Shown piece after piece: positions 1 through 8,654 of a stretch of 57,330 bases of DNA; the stretch's first letter is position 1; every line of letters begins with the position of its first letter. This DNA comes from an uncultured Pseudophaeobacter sp. (GTDB taxonomy: Bacteria; Pseudomonadota; Alphaproteobacteria; Rhodobacterales; Rhodobacteraceae). The notes beneath the pieces are model-generated. The model was given only the letters and a program-made list of their open reading frames with translations, did no database searches and had not been told where the DNA came from. The translations under genes and the position numbers were made by a program. The stretch lies in the NCBI GenBank assembly GCA_905479575.1, contig CAJQNB010000064.1, positions 1-57,330 of the forward strand, written 5' to 3'.

Positions 1-1
1 C

Positions 2-1087
2 GGCGGTGATCCCGGCATAGGCAAATCCACCATTTTACTGCAAGTCACGGGACGATTGGCGGCGCTCGGTCTGAAAACCGCCTATATCTCCGGCGAAGAA
101 TCAACAGGGCAAGTGCAAAGACGGGCCAAGCGGTTAGGGCTTTCCGGTAATCCGGTGTCTTTGGCGGCGGAAACGTCTCTTGGGCCTATACTGGATGCCT
201 TGATGAAGAACCGCCCGGACGTGGTGGTTATCGACTCTATCCAAACCCTTTGGACAGATCAGCTCGGCGCCGCGCCCGGTACTGTGGCGCAAGTAAGGGC
301 CTGCGCGCAGGAATTGACCCGATTTGCCAAGAAGACCGGGGCCTGCGTTATTCTGGTTGGTCACGTCACCAAGGACGGCCAGATTGCCGGGCCTCGGGTT
401 GTGGAACATATGGTCGACACGGTGCTCTATTTTGAAGGCGAGCGGGGGCATCAGTTCCGCATTCTTCGGGCAGTGAAAAACCGCTTTGGCCCGGCGGATG
501 AGATTGGCGTCTTTGAAATGACCGGCTGCGGCCTGGCCGAGGTCACCAATCCTTCGGCGCTGTTCCTGTCGGACCGCGGCGAGCCGTCAGCTGGTTCTGT
601 CGTCTTTGCCGGCATTGAAGGCACCCGCCCGGTTCTGGTCGAAATGCAGGCGCTGGTGGCGCCCTCGCCCCATTCGCAGCCGCGCCGCGCCGTGGTGGGC
701 TGGGACAGTTCCCGCCTGGCGATGATTCTTGCCGTGCTAGAAGCGCGGTGTGGCATTCCTTTTGCCGGGTTGGATGTCTATCTCAATGTGGCGGGTGGGA
801 TGAAAATCACCGAACCCGCAGCCGACCTGGCGGTGGCAGCTGCCCTGCTCAGCGCCCGTGAAGATGTCGCCCTGCCCGCAGATACCGCTGTTTTTGGAGA
901 AATATCGCTGTCTGGGGCCCTTCGTCCGGCCCCACAGACCGAAAACCGGTTGAAAGAGGCGCAAAAACTTGGTTTCACCTCTGCAATAGCTCCAAGTGGT
1001 GGCAAATCCATTTCGATCAAGGGTCTTGGCCTGCGCCGAGCCTCAGATCTGGCGGGATTTGTTGGCGAATTCTTTGGAGCCGGCTAG
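2..1087 (+). CDS. radA: DNA repair protein RadA, 5'-truncated by window start
   Basis: RadA is a RecA-like ATPase that helps process recombination intermediates (branch migration) in DNA repair. The reading frame is open from base 2, where it enters directly in the Walker A loop (GDPGIGKST), so the N-terminal zinc finger lies outside the window. The RadA-specific KNRFG motif is at bases 476-490, and the remainder is the Lon-protease-like C-terminal domain (for example LNVAGGMKI, then GEISLSGALRP). The TTG at 56 would remove the P-loop and is not a real start. It is followed 39 bases later by cvpA on the same strand, a common alphaproteobacterial arrangement. Identification is secure; only the start is missing. 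Confidence 0.96.
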   Translation, partial: GGDPGIGKSTILLQVTGRLAALGLKTAYISGEESTGQVQRRAKRLGLSGNPVSLAAETSLGPILDALMKNRPDVVVIDSIQTLWTDQLGAAPGTVAQVRACAQELTRFAKKTGACVILVGHVTKDGQIAGPRVVEHMVDTVLYFEGERGHQFRILRAVKNRFGPADEIGVFEMTGCGLAEVTNPSALFLSDRGEPSAGSVVFAGIEGTRPVLVEMQALVAPSPHSQPRRAVVGWDSSRLAMILAVLEARCGIPFAGLDVYLNVAGGMKITEPAADLAVAAALLSAREDVALPADTAVFGEISLSGALRPAPQTENRLKEAQKLGFTSAIAPSGGKSISIKGLGLRRASDLAGFVGEFFGAG

Positions 1088-1126
1088 AGTTGCCGAAATT
1101 TTATCGCAGGCTAACGGGCGAGGGTT

Positions 1127-1681
1127 ATGGAAGGTTTCACTATTATTGACGGGGTTGTGGCCCTGGTCATCGTATTATCGGCGCTTCTGGCCTATTCGCG
1201 TGGCTTTGTCCGCGAAGCTATGGCCATTGCGGGCTGGATCGCAGCCGGCATCCTTGCCTTTATGTTCGCCCCTCAGGTCGAACCGCTGATGGCAGAGATC
1301 CCGGTTGTTGGCGAATTCATCTCTGACAGTTGCGAACTCTCGATCATTGCCGCCTTTGCCGCCGTGTTTGCGGTGGCGCTGATTGTGGTGTCCTTCTTCA
1401 CGCCACTGTTCTCATCGCTGGTCCAGCGATCTGCGCTTGGCGGCTTGGACCAGGGGGCCGGTTTCTTCTTTGGCGTCTTGCGTGGCATCCTGCTCGTGGC
1501 GATTGCCTTTTTCCTCTATAATGTGGTGATGACCGGGCAGAGCTTTACAATTGTTGACGAGAGCCGCTCGGCGGTGGTGTTTGAACAGATGATTGGCAAG
1601 ATCGAAGACCGCAATCCTGAGCAGGCCCTCGGCTGGGTGACCCAGCAGTACGAGGCCTTGATCGGCTCTTGCGGCAGCTAA
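1127..1681 (+). CDS. cvpA: CvpA family inner-membrane protein
   Basis: A 184-residue membrane protein of the CvpA (colicin V production) family, with four hydrophobic segments at about residues 5-22, 28-45, 64-86 and 100-125. The family is required for colicin V export in E. coli and is linked to envelope homeostasis, but its molecular role is not settled. ATG 1127 has a GAGG-type ribosome site just upstream. It lies between radA and purF (with a Hint gene interposed); in many proteobacteria cvpA precedes purF. A strong intrinsic terminator follows at 1721. No colicin gene is nearby, so the name should not be read as toxin production. Confidence 0.88.
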   Translation: MEGFTIIDGVVALVIVLSALLAYSRGFVREAMAIAGWIAAGILAFMFAPQVEPLMAEIPVVGEFISDSCELSIIAAFAAVFAVALIVVSFFTPLFSSLVQRSALGGLDQGAGFFFGVLRGILLVAIAFFLYNVVMTGQSFTIVDESRSAVVFEQMIGKIEDRNPEQALGWVTQQYEALIGSCGS

Positions 1682-1720
1682 CACCTGATCTGTTTACCAA
1701 GGTAAACCAGCATGATTTTG

Positions 1721-1748
1721 AAAGGGCGCCTTATTGGCGCCCTTTTTC
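1721..1748 (+). terminator. Intrinsic terminator after cvpA
   Basis: AGGGCGCC and GGCGCCCT form a perfect GC-rich stem with a TTATT loop, followed immediately by a run of T. It ends the radA-cvpA transcript. Confidence 0.9.
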
Positions 1749-1774
1749 TATGGTGCTGCAAAGACTTCACAGCT

Positions 1775-1783
1775 TTATCCACA
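1775..1783 (+). promoter_or_regulatory. DnaA-box match (TTATCCACA)
   Basis: Exact match to the consensus DnaA 9-mer. It lies in a non-coding gap 38 bases before a CtrA-type site. A single 9-mer can occur by chance, but its intergenic position beside other cell-cycle motifs makes it notable. Confidence 0.45.
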
Positions 1784-1820
1784 GACCACCCAACGACAGG
1801 TTAATGCCTCCGGTTAACCT

Positions 1821-1836
1821 TTAACCTTTTGTTAAC
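1821..1836 (+). promoter_or_regulatory. Full CtrA-type binding site
   Basis: TTAA-CCTTTTG-TTAAC matches the alphaproteobacterial CtrA consensus TTAA-N7-TTAAC exactly. An additional TTAACC half-site starts at 1814, exactly seven bases before this site. It probably controls the Hint-domain gene at 2074, whose start is about 240 bases downstream. Confidence 0.55.
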
Positions 1837-1842
1837 CATTAA

Positions 1843-1847
1843 GAATC
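1843..1847 (+). promoter_or_regulatory. GANTC (CcrM-type) methylation site
   Basis: GAATC lies six bases after the CtrA-type site. In alphaproteobacteria GANTC is methylated by CcrM, and promoter GANTC sites can couple expression to replication. The motif is short, so it is meaningful only with its neighbours. Confidence 0.3.
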
Positions 1848-2073
1848 ATTTTTTCTGGTCGCATTTTGAAACTTCGAATTTTCGTGATTTTCTTAAAAAA
1901 TCCTCAAGCAGCCCCACTCAATGGTTAACAAAGGCGCAAAAAACGCGCTTTTGTTGCGAAAAATGGGGGCAAGAACGGAATTGGCCGCACCCCTGCCCCA
2001 TTTCCGTCCCAATTCGAGGGCCAGATAGGATCAACAAAACGAACAGGCACTCTCGCTCAGAAGGATCGACACC

Positions 2074-2775
2074 ATGCTCCTGGATCATTTCAACACTTTC
2101 GCCGATTATCAGCCGGTTGGCCTTTTGTTGGATTTCCCAATGGTGCGTCCCGAACCAGAGGTTCAGGCGCCGCAGCGGAGCAAGACTGGTGGCTTTCTGC
2201 CGCAGACACTGGTGGAAACCGATCGCGGCTTTGTGCAGGCCCGGGACGTTAAGCCAGGCGATATGGTCTACACCTTCGACGGTGGCTGCCAGGAAGTCGA
2301 GACCGTTCGCCACGCGGTGCCCCGTCTGACCACAATGATGCATGTTCCTGCCGGAGCCCTGGGCAATGACTGTGACCTGCAACTTCCAGCCGATCAAATG
2401 GTCGCGCTTGAAATCGACGCAGCCGAGCGCCTGTTTGGTCTGCCCCTGGTTCTGGTGAAACTGATTTCCCTAGCCGGCCACAAAGGTATCAAAGCCCTGA
2501 GCCCAGAACGCCTGGGCCGGATCCACATTGAATGCGCCGAAGAAGAGTTGATCTGGGCCGAAAGCGGCATGTTGATCCAGGCCGGAACAGGCGGGCCGGA
2601 TGGTGCTTTCAAAGAGCTGTCCCTGGCGGAAACCCGTCAGATCCTGGCCAGCGATGAGGGCCGCGCACTAGCCCTGACCGGTGTTCAAGAAGAAGAAGCC
2701 GAGTTCCCTGACCTGCTGAAGGATCTGCTGGCTGGGTCAAAGACCGCCCCCAACACCGCGCCAAAGGCTGCCTGA
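2074..2775 (+). CDS. Hint-domain protein with degenerate catalytic residues
   Basis: A 233-residue protein with a Hedgehog/intein (Hint) type fold of the stand-alone kind common in Rhodobacteraceae. The diagnostic stretch is at about residues 40-70 (FLPQTLVETDRG, then VKPGDMVYTFDGG). The residue that is Cys at the start of active Hint domains is Gly40 here, and the usual S-P-D-H-R block is replaced by LPADQM, so self-splicing or autocleavage is unlikely. ATG 2074 is preceded by AAGGA at good spacing. It sits alone between two intrinsic terminators, behind a CtrA-type site. The cellular role of these proteins is unknown to me; the other copy at 18723 keeps the Cys and His. Confidence 0.75.
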   Translation: MLLDHFNTFADYQPVGLLLDFPMVRPEPEVQAPQRSKTGGFLPQTLVETDRGFVQARDVKPGDMVYTFDGGCQEVETVRHAVPRLTTMMHVPAGALGNDCDLQLPADQMVALEIDAAERLFGLPLVLVKLISLAGHKGIKALSPERLGRIHIECAEEELIWAESGMLIQAGTGGPDGAFKELSLAETRQILASDEGRALALTGVQEEEAEFPDLLKDLLAGSKTAPNTAPKAA

Positions 2776-3113
2776 GCAGACCCTTTCCCAAAGTTTTCCT
2801 CCCCCCCTCGGGCGGCCTTGTCACAAAAGGGTCGCCCATTTTCTTGTCTGCAGTGGCGCTGCTGCTGGGCACGAGCCTTGCCCGTTCTTGGCCGCAGCCG
2901 GTCCGCAGCAACTCCCCACGGTTGTGATGGGGCATAAAAACTCCCTCATTGCTGACAAAACTGTTCCCAACACCAAGAAAATGACGCAGAAAAATCCATG
3001 CTTTCTTCTGTATTCTACGGCCTATCCAAGCTAGGAAGCCTGCAGCAGTATCCAGGCTGGGACCTGGTCTGCAGCAACCGACAGCAACGCTACAGCGAAA
3101 TTGGAGTCATTCA
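2776..3113. other. 338-bp intergenic region before purF
   Basis: It contains the terminator at 2810 and then the purF leader. In the leader AGCCTG (3037-3042) can pair with CAGGCT (3053-3058) within a longer CTGCAG-flanked stem. I recognise no purine riboswitch or PurR-like operator, and no gene. Confidence 0.5.
2810..2843 (+). terminator. Intrinsic terminator after Hint gene
   Basis: GGGCG and CCTT arms pair with AAGG and CGCCC (small internal loop), followed by ATTTTCTT. It is placed 35 bases after the Hint gene stop. Confidence 0.7.
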
Positions 3114-4634
3114 ATGTGCGGGATTTTGGGGATCGCAAGCCGACAGCACGAGGTTTTTGCGGAACTTTATGATGGGTTGCTCATGCTGCAACACCGCGGC
3201 CAGGATGCATCGGGCATTGTGACCTACACGGGCGAGTTCTTTCGCGAGAGCAAAGCCAACGGTCTGGTCAAAGATGTATTCAATGCCTCCGATGCAGAGA
3301 CCCTGCGCGGCAAGGTGGGCATCGGACATGTAAGATACCCCACGGCGGGGTCACTCAGCGCCTCTGAGGCGCAGCCCTTTTTCGTCAATGCGCCCTATGG
3401 TATCTATCTGGTTCACAACGGAAATATTACAAATACAGCAGAGCAGCGTGACAAGGTAACAGCCAAATACAGCCGCCATCTGCGCACCACCTCGGATTCC
3501 GAAATCCTGCTCAATGTGCTGGCTGACAAGATCTCTGACAGCATCAAGGTCAATGGCACGGTCGACCCGATCCGCAATCTTTTTGCCGGGGTGAAAATGA
3601 CCATGGAGCGCATTCAGGGCGCCTATTCGGTGATCTGCATGGTCGCAGGTGTCGGCATGCTGGCCTTCCGCGACCCCCACGGTATTCGCCCCCTGTCCAT
3701 TGCCCGCCGTGAGGCCGAAGGCGACGGCGATGACTACGCCTTTGCCTCTGAGGACGTGGCTTTTGGCATCAACGGCTTTGAAAAACTGCGCGATGTGGCC
3801 CCTGGCGAGGCGATTCTCATTGATCTGGACGGCAATATGCACAGCTTCCAGGCGGTCGAAGGCACCCTGACCCCCTGTATCTTTGAATATGTCTATCTGG
3901 CGCGTCCCGATTCGATGCTGGATGGTATTTCGGTCTATAAAACCCAGCTGCGCATGGGGCAGACGCTGGCAAAACAGATCATCGAGGCCGACCTGGAAAT
4001 CGACTGCATCATCCCGGTGCCGGATTCCGCCCGCCCCGTGGCGCTGGAAGTGGCCAACTCCATGGGCATTCGTTACCGCGAAGGTCTGGTAAAGAATCGC
4101 TACATCGGGCGGACTTTCATCATGCCCGGTCAGGCAGAGCGGCAAAAATCGGTCCGCCGCAAGCTGAACGCCATTCCGCTGGAGATGAAGGGGCTGAATA
4201 TCATGCTCATTGATGATTCCATCGTGCGCGGCAACACCATCCAGAAGATCGTCCAGATGTGCCGCGATGCCGGCGCCAAGAAGGTCTATATCGCCTCTGC
4301 CTCGCCACCGGTTAAATACCCCAATGTCTATGGCATCGACATGCCTACCAAGCATGAGCTGATCGCAGACGGGCGCAGCACCGAAGAAATTCGCGAAGAG
4401 CTGGGCGCCGATGCGCTTATTTATCAGCGGCTTGAAGATCTGGTTTGGGCAGCCAAAGAGGGCAACAAGGACATCGACACCTTTGATTGCTCTTGTTTTG
4501 ACGGCCAATATGTCACCGGCAGTGTCTCAAACGACTACCTGGATTCGCTCGAAAGCAGCGGCCGGGTGAGCAAAAAGATCCAAGACATGCCAGCCCCCGG
4601 AGAATCCTGGAACAGCATGAAATTGGCAACCTGA
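3114..4634 (+). CDS. purF: Amidophosphoribosyltransferase (first step of purine synthesis)
   Basis: PurF transfers the glutamine amide to PRPP to give 5-phosphoribosylamine, the committed step of de novo purine synthesis, in the cytoplasm. The protein starts MCGILGIA, so after Met removal the glutaminase nucleophile Cys is N-terminal without a propeptide. The class II amidotransferase domain covers about residues 1-230 (GHVRYPTAG and HNGNI visible). The phosphoribosyltransferase domain carries the PRPP loop MLIDDSIVRGNT and the nearby VPDSARP. The length of 506 residues is normal. The leader can form a stem at 3037-3058. A strong terminator follows at 4756, so it appears monocistronic. Confidence 0.97.
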   Translation: MCGILGIASRQHEVFAELYDGLLMLQHRGQDASGIVTYTGEFFRESKANGLVKDVFNASDAETLRGKVGIGHVRYPTAGSLSASEAQPFFVNAPYGIYLVHNGNITNTAEQRDKVTAKYSRHLRTTSDSEILLNVLADKISDSIKVNGTVDPIRNLFAGVKMTMERIQGAYSVICMVAGVGMLAFRDPHGIRPLSIARREAEGDGDDYAFASEDVAFGINGFEKLRDVAPGEAILIDLDGNMHSFQAVEGTLTPCIFEYVYLARPDSMLDGISVYKTQLRMGQTLAKQIIEADLEIDCIIPVPDSARPVALEVANSMGIRYREGLVKNRYIGRTFIMPGQAERQKSVRRKLNAIPLEMKGLNIMLIDDSIVRGNTIQKIVQMCRDAGAKKVYIASASPPVKYPNVYGIDMPTKHELIADGRSTEEIREELGADALIYQRLEDLVWAAKEGNKDIDTFDCSCFDGQYVTGSVSNDYLDSLESSGRVSKKIQDMPAPGESWNSMKLAT

Positions 4635-4755
4635 ACCAAAAGATCCCCCTGCAGGTGCCGGGCCTCGCCTCTCTGGTGACGCCCGGCAGCTGTGCCATCA
4701 CACGAGGGGTTTGAACTTGCCGGCTAAGCAGGATATGAGAGCCCCAACGTCATAG

Positions 4756-4798
4756 GGAGAGGCGCTGATCACACAGATCGGCGCCTCTCCTGTGTTTT
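4756..4798 (+). terminator. Intrinsic terminator after purF
   Basis: GGAGAGGCGC pairs with GCGCCTCTCC, extended inside by GATC/GATC around an ACACA loop, followed by TGTGTTTT. It is very stable. Confidence 0.85.
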
Positions 4799-4837
4799 GC
4801 TACCTGCTCTGTTCGAGCTCTACGAAAGACCCGCCAC

Positions 4838-5401
4838 TTGGACGCACATCTTGCCAGAATGCTGACTTCCTCGCGCCAGTGTCGCTGCTGCGGCGCGACC
4901 TTTGCGCAATTGCTCAGCCTCAGCTGCGACCGACCAGACCAGTGTCCCGAAGACCTAGTGGTACAGGATAATTCGGCGGTTCTGGCGCAGACCGGTGATG
5001 TGCTCACCGATGACTTTTGCCGCATTGGGGATCTGCGGTTTGTCCGGGCGGTTCTGGCGATCCCTCTGGCCGACAGCGATGGGCAGGAGTTCATTTTGGG
5101 CACCTGGGCCAATCTCGGGGTTGAAGATTTTGACGCCTACCTCGACCTGTTGGACATGCAGGAGACCGAAAGCCTTGGCAGTCGGCCGGCCTGGCTGGCC
5201 AATGCTATCCCGCCCGACAACGGCACCCCCGTTGCCTGCATGCTGCATATGCGCCCCGAGGGCCAATATCCTGAACTACAGGTGTCAGAGCCCAACAACC
5301 CGCTCGCTCCCCTGCAAAACCAGGGCGCGCAGCTGGAAGAGTTGTTTGAGCTGCTCCATACCTATGGCCATGATCTGGCCTCTCTGGTCTATGATTCCTG
5401 A
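4838..5401 (+). CDS. DUF2199-like conserved protein
   Basis: A soluble protein of about 180-187 residues that resembles the DUF2199 family: an N-terminal Cys-rich CRCCGATF segment, a central FVRAVLAIPLAD then FILGTWANLG block, and a C-terminal HPLA-like segment (NPLAPLQNQGAQLEEL). Function is unknown; the N-terminal cysteines could bind a metal. The start is uncertain: TTG at 4838 or ATG at 4859 (MLTSSRQC), neither with a strong ribosome site. It follows the purF terminator and stands alone on the + strand. Confidence 0.65.
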   Translation: MDAHLARMLTSSRQCRCCGATFAQLLSLSCDRPDQCPEDLVVQDNSAVLAQTGDVLTDDFCRIGDLRFVRAVLAIPLADSDGQEFILGTWANLGVEDFDAYLDLLDMQETESLGSRPAWLANAIPPDNGTPVACMLHMRPEGQYPELQVSEPNNPLAPLQNQGAQLEELFELLHTYGHDLASLVYDS

Positions 5402-5732
5402 CCGACATCCGGCCAGCCCTGACCTGGGTTACACCAAGCGCTTTCAAGAGGGCTGCGGCCTGTGATCCAGACCAGCCCTGCCCCTGCAGGCCTGTCGGCA
5501 AAAGCCCGCCCGTTTTCCACCCCCTTAGCATGGCTTTGCCGATAGTCCGCTCCGCAGGATCGGCCCACTCAAATTTGCCCCTCGCCCCCAGCGGCGGCAG
5601 CCCATATCTGCGCTTAGATCCCTTTCACGGCGTGGTTCTCCCCCCTCGTCACCAGTGCCCGGCCCTCAGGCTTGTCGGCCTCCCTCCTGTTATCGTCGCT
5701 GCCCCCCGCAGCTGCGCCATAAAAAGTAAGAC
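5402..5732. other. 331-bp intergenic region, nothing recognised
   Basis: It is C-rich and low in obvious structure. I find no convincing terminator, promoter or gene. The short open frame at 5530-5736 lacks a ribosome site and shows no recognisable protein features. Confidence 0.5.
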
Positions 5733-5999
5733 ATGACACAAACCAGCCCAGAAACGCCTTCACGCGTTGCCAAAGAAGCCACCCAGACCAATATGATTGC
5801 ATCCAGAGGCCTCAGCCTGCTTGGCCTCTTTGGGGTCGAAAATGATCTACAGGCCATGGTGCGCCTGCCCAGCGGTCGGGTAAAGACCATCAAAACCGGC
5901 AGCCGGCTGGTCCAGGGCCGCGTGCTGGGGATTGATCCGGGCGGCATTGTCCTGGAAAAATCTGGCCGCAGTAGCCGGATCGAAATGCCCGGCGGTTGA
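5733..5999 (+). CDS. Small PilP/GspC-like domain protein
   Basis: An 88-residue soluble protein. After an N-terminal hydrophilic stretch, residues 40-86 (MVRLPSGRVKTIKTGSR, then GRVLGIDPGGIVLEKSGR) resemble the small beta-barrel homology region of PilP and GspC secretion or pilus proteins, which also recurs at the C-terminus of larger Rhodobacteraceae proteins. No signal peptide or membrane anchor is visible, and no pilus or secretion genes are nearby. An AAGTAAG sequence precedes the ATG. The domain resemblance is from memory of the family, so the functional call is tentative. Confidence 0.55.
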   Translation: MTQTSPETPSRVAKEATQTNMIASRGLSLLGLFGVENDLQAMVRLPSGRVKTIKTGSRLVQGRVLGIDPGGIVLEKSGRSSRIEMPGG

Positions 6000-6111
6000 G
6001 CACTTGATCCGGGGCGGTCAGCGCCCTTCCCATGCGACGCATCCATAATCCAGGCGGCTCCTCCAAGATGGAGACTTGACCCCCTGCCTCAAGCGGATCA
6101 AAAGACGGCCC

Positions 6112-6756
6112 ATGACACAGAAAATCGCTCTTATCACCGGCGCATCTCGCGGCCTGGGGGCTGCCCTGGCCGAAGCCTTGGCGCCAACGCATCATATCGT
6201 CGCTGTTGCGCGCACTACCGGTGCGCTTGAGGAGCTTGATGATCGCATCAAGGCGCTGGGTGGGTCGGCTACATTGGCGCCGATGGATATTACCCAGCCC
6301 GCAGCCATGGCAACCCTGTGCCGTGGGATCCATGATCGCTGGGGACAGCTGGATCTTTGGCTGCACACGGCGATCCATGCTGCTCCGCTCAGCCCGGCGC
6401 CTTCCGTCGGAGAAAAGGACTGGGCAAAATCCATCGCGGTCAATGCCACAGCGCCTTCGATCCTTATTCCCTATGTGGCCCCCCTGTTGGGACGCAGCGG
6501 TCAGGCGGTGTTTTTTGATGATCCCCGTGCGGGCGAAAAGTTCTTTGGCACCTACGGCGCCAGCAAGGCAGCCCAAATGGCGCTGGCACGCAGCTGGCAG
6601 GCTGAAACAGTCAAAACCGGACCGGTGGTGAAGATACTGCAGCCGCAGCCAATGCCCACCGCCCTGCGCGCCCGCTTCTTCCCTGGTGAGGACCGCGCAC
6701 CGCTGGCCGACATCCACGCCGAAGCCGCACGCCTGCTCACGGATATTCAGGGCTAG
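6112..6756 (+). CDS. SDR-family protein lacking the catalytic Ser
   Basis: A 214-residue short-chain dehydrogenase/reductase fold protein. The nucleotide-binding TGASRGLG is at residues 8-15 and the YGASK (YxxxK) motif is present. However, the segment where the catalytic Ser should sit reads [13 protein letters not shown], and the NNAG motif is replaced by HTAIHAA, so classical oxidoreductase chemistry is doubtful. ATG 6112 is chosen because SDRs start a few residues before the Gly motif; an in-frame TTG at 6076 behind GGAG is an alternative start. Substrate is unknown. A probable terminator follows at 6888. Confidence 0.75.
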   Translation: MTQKIALITGASRGLGAALAEALAPTHHIVAVARTTGALEELDDRIKALGGSATLAPMDITQPAAMATLCRGIHDRWGQLDLWLHTAIHAAPLSPAPSVGEKDWAKSIAVNATAPSILIPYVAPLLGRSGQAVFFDDPRAGEKFFGTYGASKAAQMALARSWQAETVKTGPVVKILQPQPMPTALRARFFPGEDRAPLADIHAEAARLLTDIQG

Positions 6757-7093
6757 GCCAGCTCAACAAAACCACAACGCCCCAGCGCAGCGCCCAACCC
6801 TTTGGCGGCGCGGGGGTATTGCCCAACATTACCGCCTCCCATCAGGCCAACGCCAGTTTTCAACCGCAGGCGCAGCCTGCCGGGCCCAAGGGGAGAGGGG
6901 CTTTGCACAAGCCCCGATCTGCGCGGGAGCCCCCCCTTTTTTTGTCGTTGAAGGTTTGCATTTGGCCTATCCCCGGCCAAACCTGTGGCACAGCTACCAG
7001 ATCCGCCGCAGCTTCCGGTCTCCTGACGAGCCGAAACACTTGCCCCCAATTGTACCAATGCCTATTCAGATCTCAACAGCTGCGGGGGATTTT
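6757..7093. other. 337-bp intergenic region before surE
   Basis: It holds a probable terminator (6888-6943) and then the surE leader. A GGGGGA ribosome site lies just before ATG 7094. The surE frame stays open upstream to 6686, but this stretch has no family-like sequence and is treated as non-coding. Confidence 0.5.
6888..6943 (+). terminator. Probable terminator after the SDR gene
   Basis: AAGGGG (6888) can pair with CCCCTT (6933). Inside it GGGGCTT (6897) pairs with AAGCCCC (6909). A run of seven T follows at 6937-6943. Confidence 0.45.
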
Positions 7094-7876
7094 ATGCGCA
7101 TTCTCATCACCAATGACGACGGCATCAGTGCACCTGGGCTTGTCGTGCTTGAACAGATCGCTCAGGATCTCGCCGGACCTGATGGCGAAGTCTGGACCGT
7201 AGCGCCTGCCTTTGAACAATCAGGCGTTGGCCATTGCATCAGCTATACGCGCCCCTCCATGCTCAGTCAGCTGGGGCCGCGGCGCTATGCTGCCGAAGGC
7301 TCCCCTGCCGATTGCGTTCTGGCCGGTATCCATGTGGCAATGAAGGACAACCGCCCGGATCTGGTGCTTTCCGGCGTGAACCGTGGCAACAACTCGGCTG
7401 AAAATGCGCTCTACTCAGGCACCCTGGGCGGAGCGATGGAAGCCGCCTTACAGGGCATTCCCGCCATCGGGTTGTCGCAGTATTTTGGCCCTCATAACAA
7501 AGATCTCGATGATCCCTTTGAGGCCGCAGCCCAACACGGGGCAGAGGTTGTGCGCAAGGTCCTGGCAGCAGAGCCACAGGACCAGCAAGATTACCGGCTG
7601 TTTTATAATATCAACTTCCCCCCCGTTCCCGCCGACGCGGTCAAAGGCACCCGGGTGGTGCGCCAGGGTTTCCGCCGTGGCACTCACTTTTCAGCCGAAG
7701 AGCAGCTTTCTCCAAACGGGCGCCGCTACCTGTGGATCCGTGGCGGTGATCAGCACATTCAGACCGCGCCTGATAGCGACGCCAGCGTCAACCTGAATGG
7801 CTATGTCTCGGTGACCCCAATGCGCGCCGATCTGACCGCCCATGATATGTTATATGCGTTCACAGGAATCGAATGA
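7094..7876 (+). CDS. surE: 5'/3'-nucleotidase SurE
   Basis: SurE is a metal-dependent survival-protein phosphatase acting on nucleoside monophosphates. The 260-residue protein begins [15 protein letters not shown], containing the Asp-Asp metal-binding pair of the family, and has GVNRGNNSA and [11 protein letters not shown], also typical. ATG 7094 is preceded by GGGGGA. Its stop overlaps the pcm start in an ATGA, so the two are translationally coupled. The surE-pcm-nlpD order is an old conserved cluster linked to stationary-phase survival. Confidence 0.96.
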   Translation: MRILITNDDGISAPGLVVLEQIAQDLAGPDGEVWTVAPAFEQSGVGHCISYTRPSMLSQLGPRRYAAEGSPADCVLAGIHVAMKDNRPDLVLSGVNRGNNSAENALYSGTLGGAMEAALQGIPAIGLSQYFGPHNKDLDDPFEAAAQHGAEVVRKVLAAEPQDQQDYRLFYNINFPPVPADAVKGTRVVRQGFRRGTHFSAEEQLSPNGRRYLWIRGGDQHIQTAPDSDASVNLNGYVSVTPMRADLTAHDMLYAFTGIE

Positions 7877-8520
7877 CCAGCCCCGACCCCGAGACAAAGA
7901 TGCAGTTTCTGTTTGCCCTGCGCTCGCGCGGGGTGACCGACAGCCGGGTGCTGGAGGCCATGGAGCAGATTGACCGGGGTCCCTTTGTCCGCGGCATCTT
8001 TTCCGAACGCGCCTATGAGGACACGCCGCTGCCGATTGCCTGCGGCCAGACCATCTCTCAGCCTTCGGTGGTTGGCCTGATGACCCAGGCCCTGCAGGTC
8101 TCGCCACGCGACACCGTGCTGGAGGTCGGCACTGGCTCGGGATATCAGGCCGCCATTCTGGCGAAGCTGGCCCGGCGGGTCTATACCATCGACCGCCATG
8201 CCCGCCTGGTGCGCGAAGCCCGAATGATTTTTGATGCCCTGCAGCTGCCAAATGTGACCTCGCTGGTGGGGGATGGCAGTTTTGGCCTGCCCGATCAGGC
8301 GCCTTTTGACCGGATCATTGTCACTGCCGCTGCCGAAGATCCCCCCGGCCCCTTGCTGGCGCAGCTCAAACCCGGCGGTATCATGGTTGTTCCCGTCGGC
8401 CAGTCCGACACGGTGCAGACCCTGATCAGGGTGCGCAAATCCGAAGACGGTCTCGATTATGATGAACTGCGGCCCGTCCGGTTTGTTCCCCTGCTGGAAG
8501 GATTGGGCAAAGAAGCCTAA
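7873..8520 (+). CDS. pcm: Protein-L-isoaspartate O-methyltransferase
   Basis: Pcm methylates isoaspartyl residues in aged proteins using S-adenosylmethionine, starting their repair. The 215-residue protein carries the SAM-binding motif [12 protein letters not shown] (residues about 82-93) and the Pcm pattern [14 protein letters not shown]. It overlaps surE by four bases (ATGA). The next gene is the nlpD-like lipoprotein at 8655, separated by 134 bases. Confidence 0.96.
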   Translation: MTSPDPETKMQFLFALRSRGVTDSRVLEAMEQIDRGPFVRGIFSERAYEDTPLPIACGQTISQPSVVGLMTQALQVSPRDTVLEVGTGSGYQAAILAKLARRVYTIDRHARLVREARMIFDALQLPNVTSLVGDGSFGLPDQAPFDRIIVTAAAEDPPGPLLAQLKPGGIMVVPVGQSDTVQTLIRVRKSEDGLDYDELRPVRFVPLLEGLGKEA

Positions 8521-8654
8521 ATTCAGGCAAACTGGCGCCGATTGCCCCCTGAGCTGCAGAAAACCATTGACCTGCAGTCGCGCAGCAGCACAAGAGGCCA
8601 TAAAACCGGCAAAGATCCGGCGCGTTTAAAAACACGACACGAAATGAGGATAGC

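Larger units (their letters stand above)
1682..2073. other. 392-bp intergenic region with cell-cycle motifs
   Basis: This is an AT-rich gap between cvpA and the Hint gene. It holds the cvpA terminator, a perfect DnaA-box sequence (1775-1783), several TTAACC repeats including a full CtrA-type site (1821-1836), and a GANTC site (1843-1847). A further GGTTAAC occurs at 1923. An A/T-rich tract at 1840-1900 would suit a promoter, but I could not fix -35/-10 boxes. I see no gene inside it. Confidence 0.6.

Noticed and set aside
1127..1681. cvpA as part of a colicin/bacteriocin locus
   Set aside because: No bacteriocin precursor, ABC exporter or immunity gene is nearby; cvpA next to purF/radA is ordinary.
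1682..2073. Replication origin at the DnaA box/CtrA region
   Set aside because: Only one DnaA box was found, and there is no dnaA, parAB, hemE or repABC gene nearby.
2776..3113. Purine riboswitch before purF
   Set aside because: The leader shows a simple stem but not the three-way-junction core or conserved loop sequences of purine or PreQ1-type riboswitches.
5530..5736. Short open frame before the PilP-like gene
   Set aside because: No ribosome site, Pro/Ala-rich random composition, and its end overlaps the start of a better gene.
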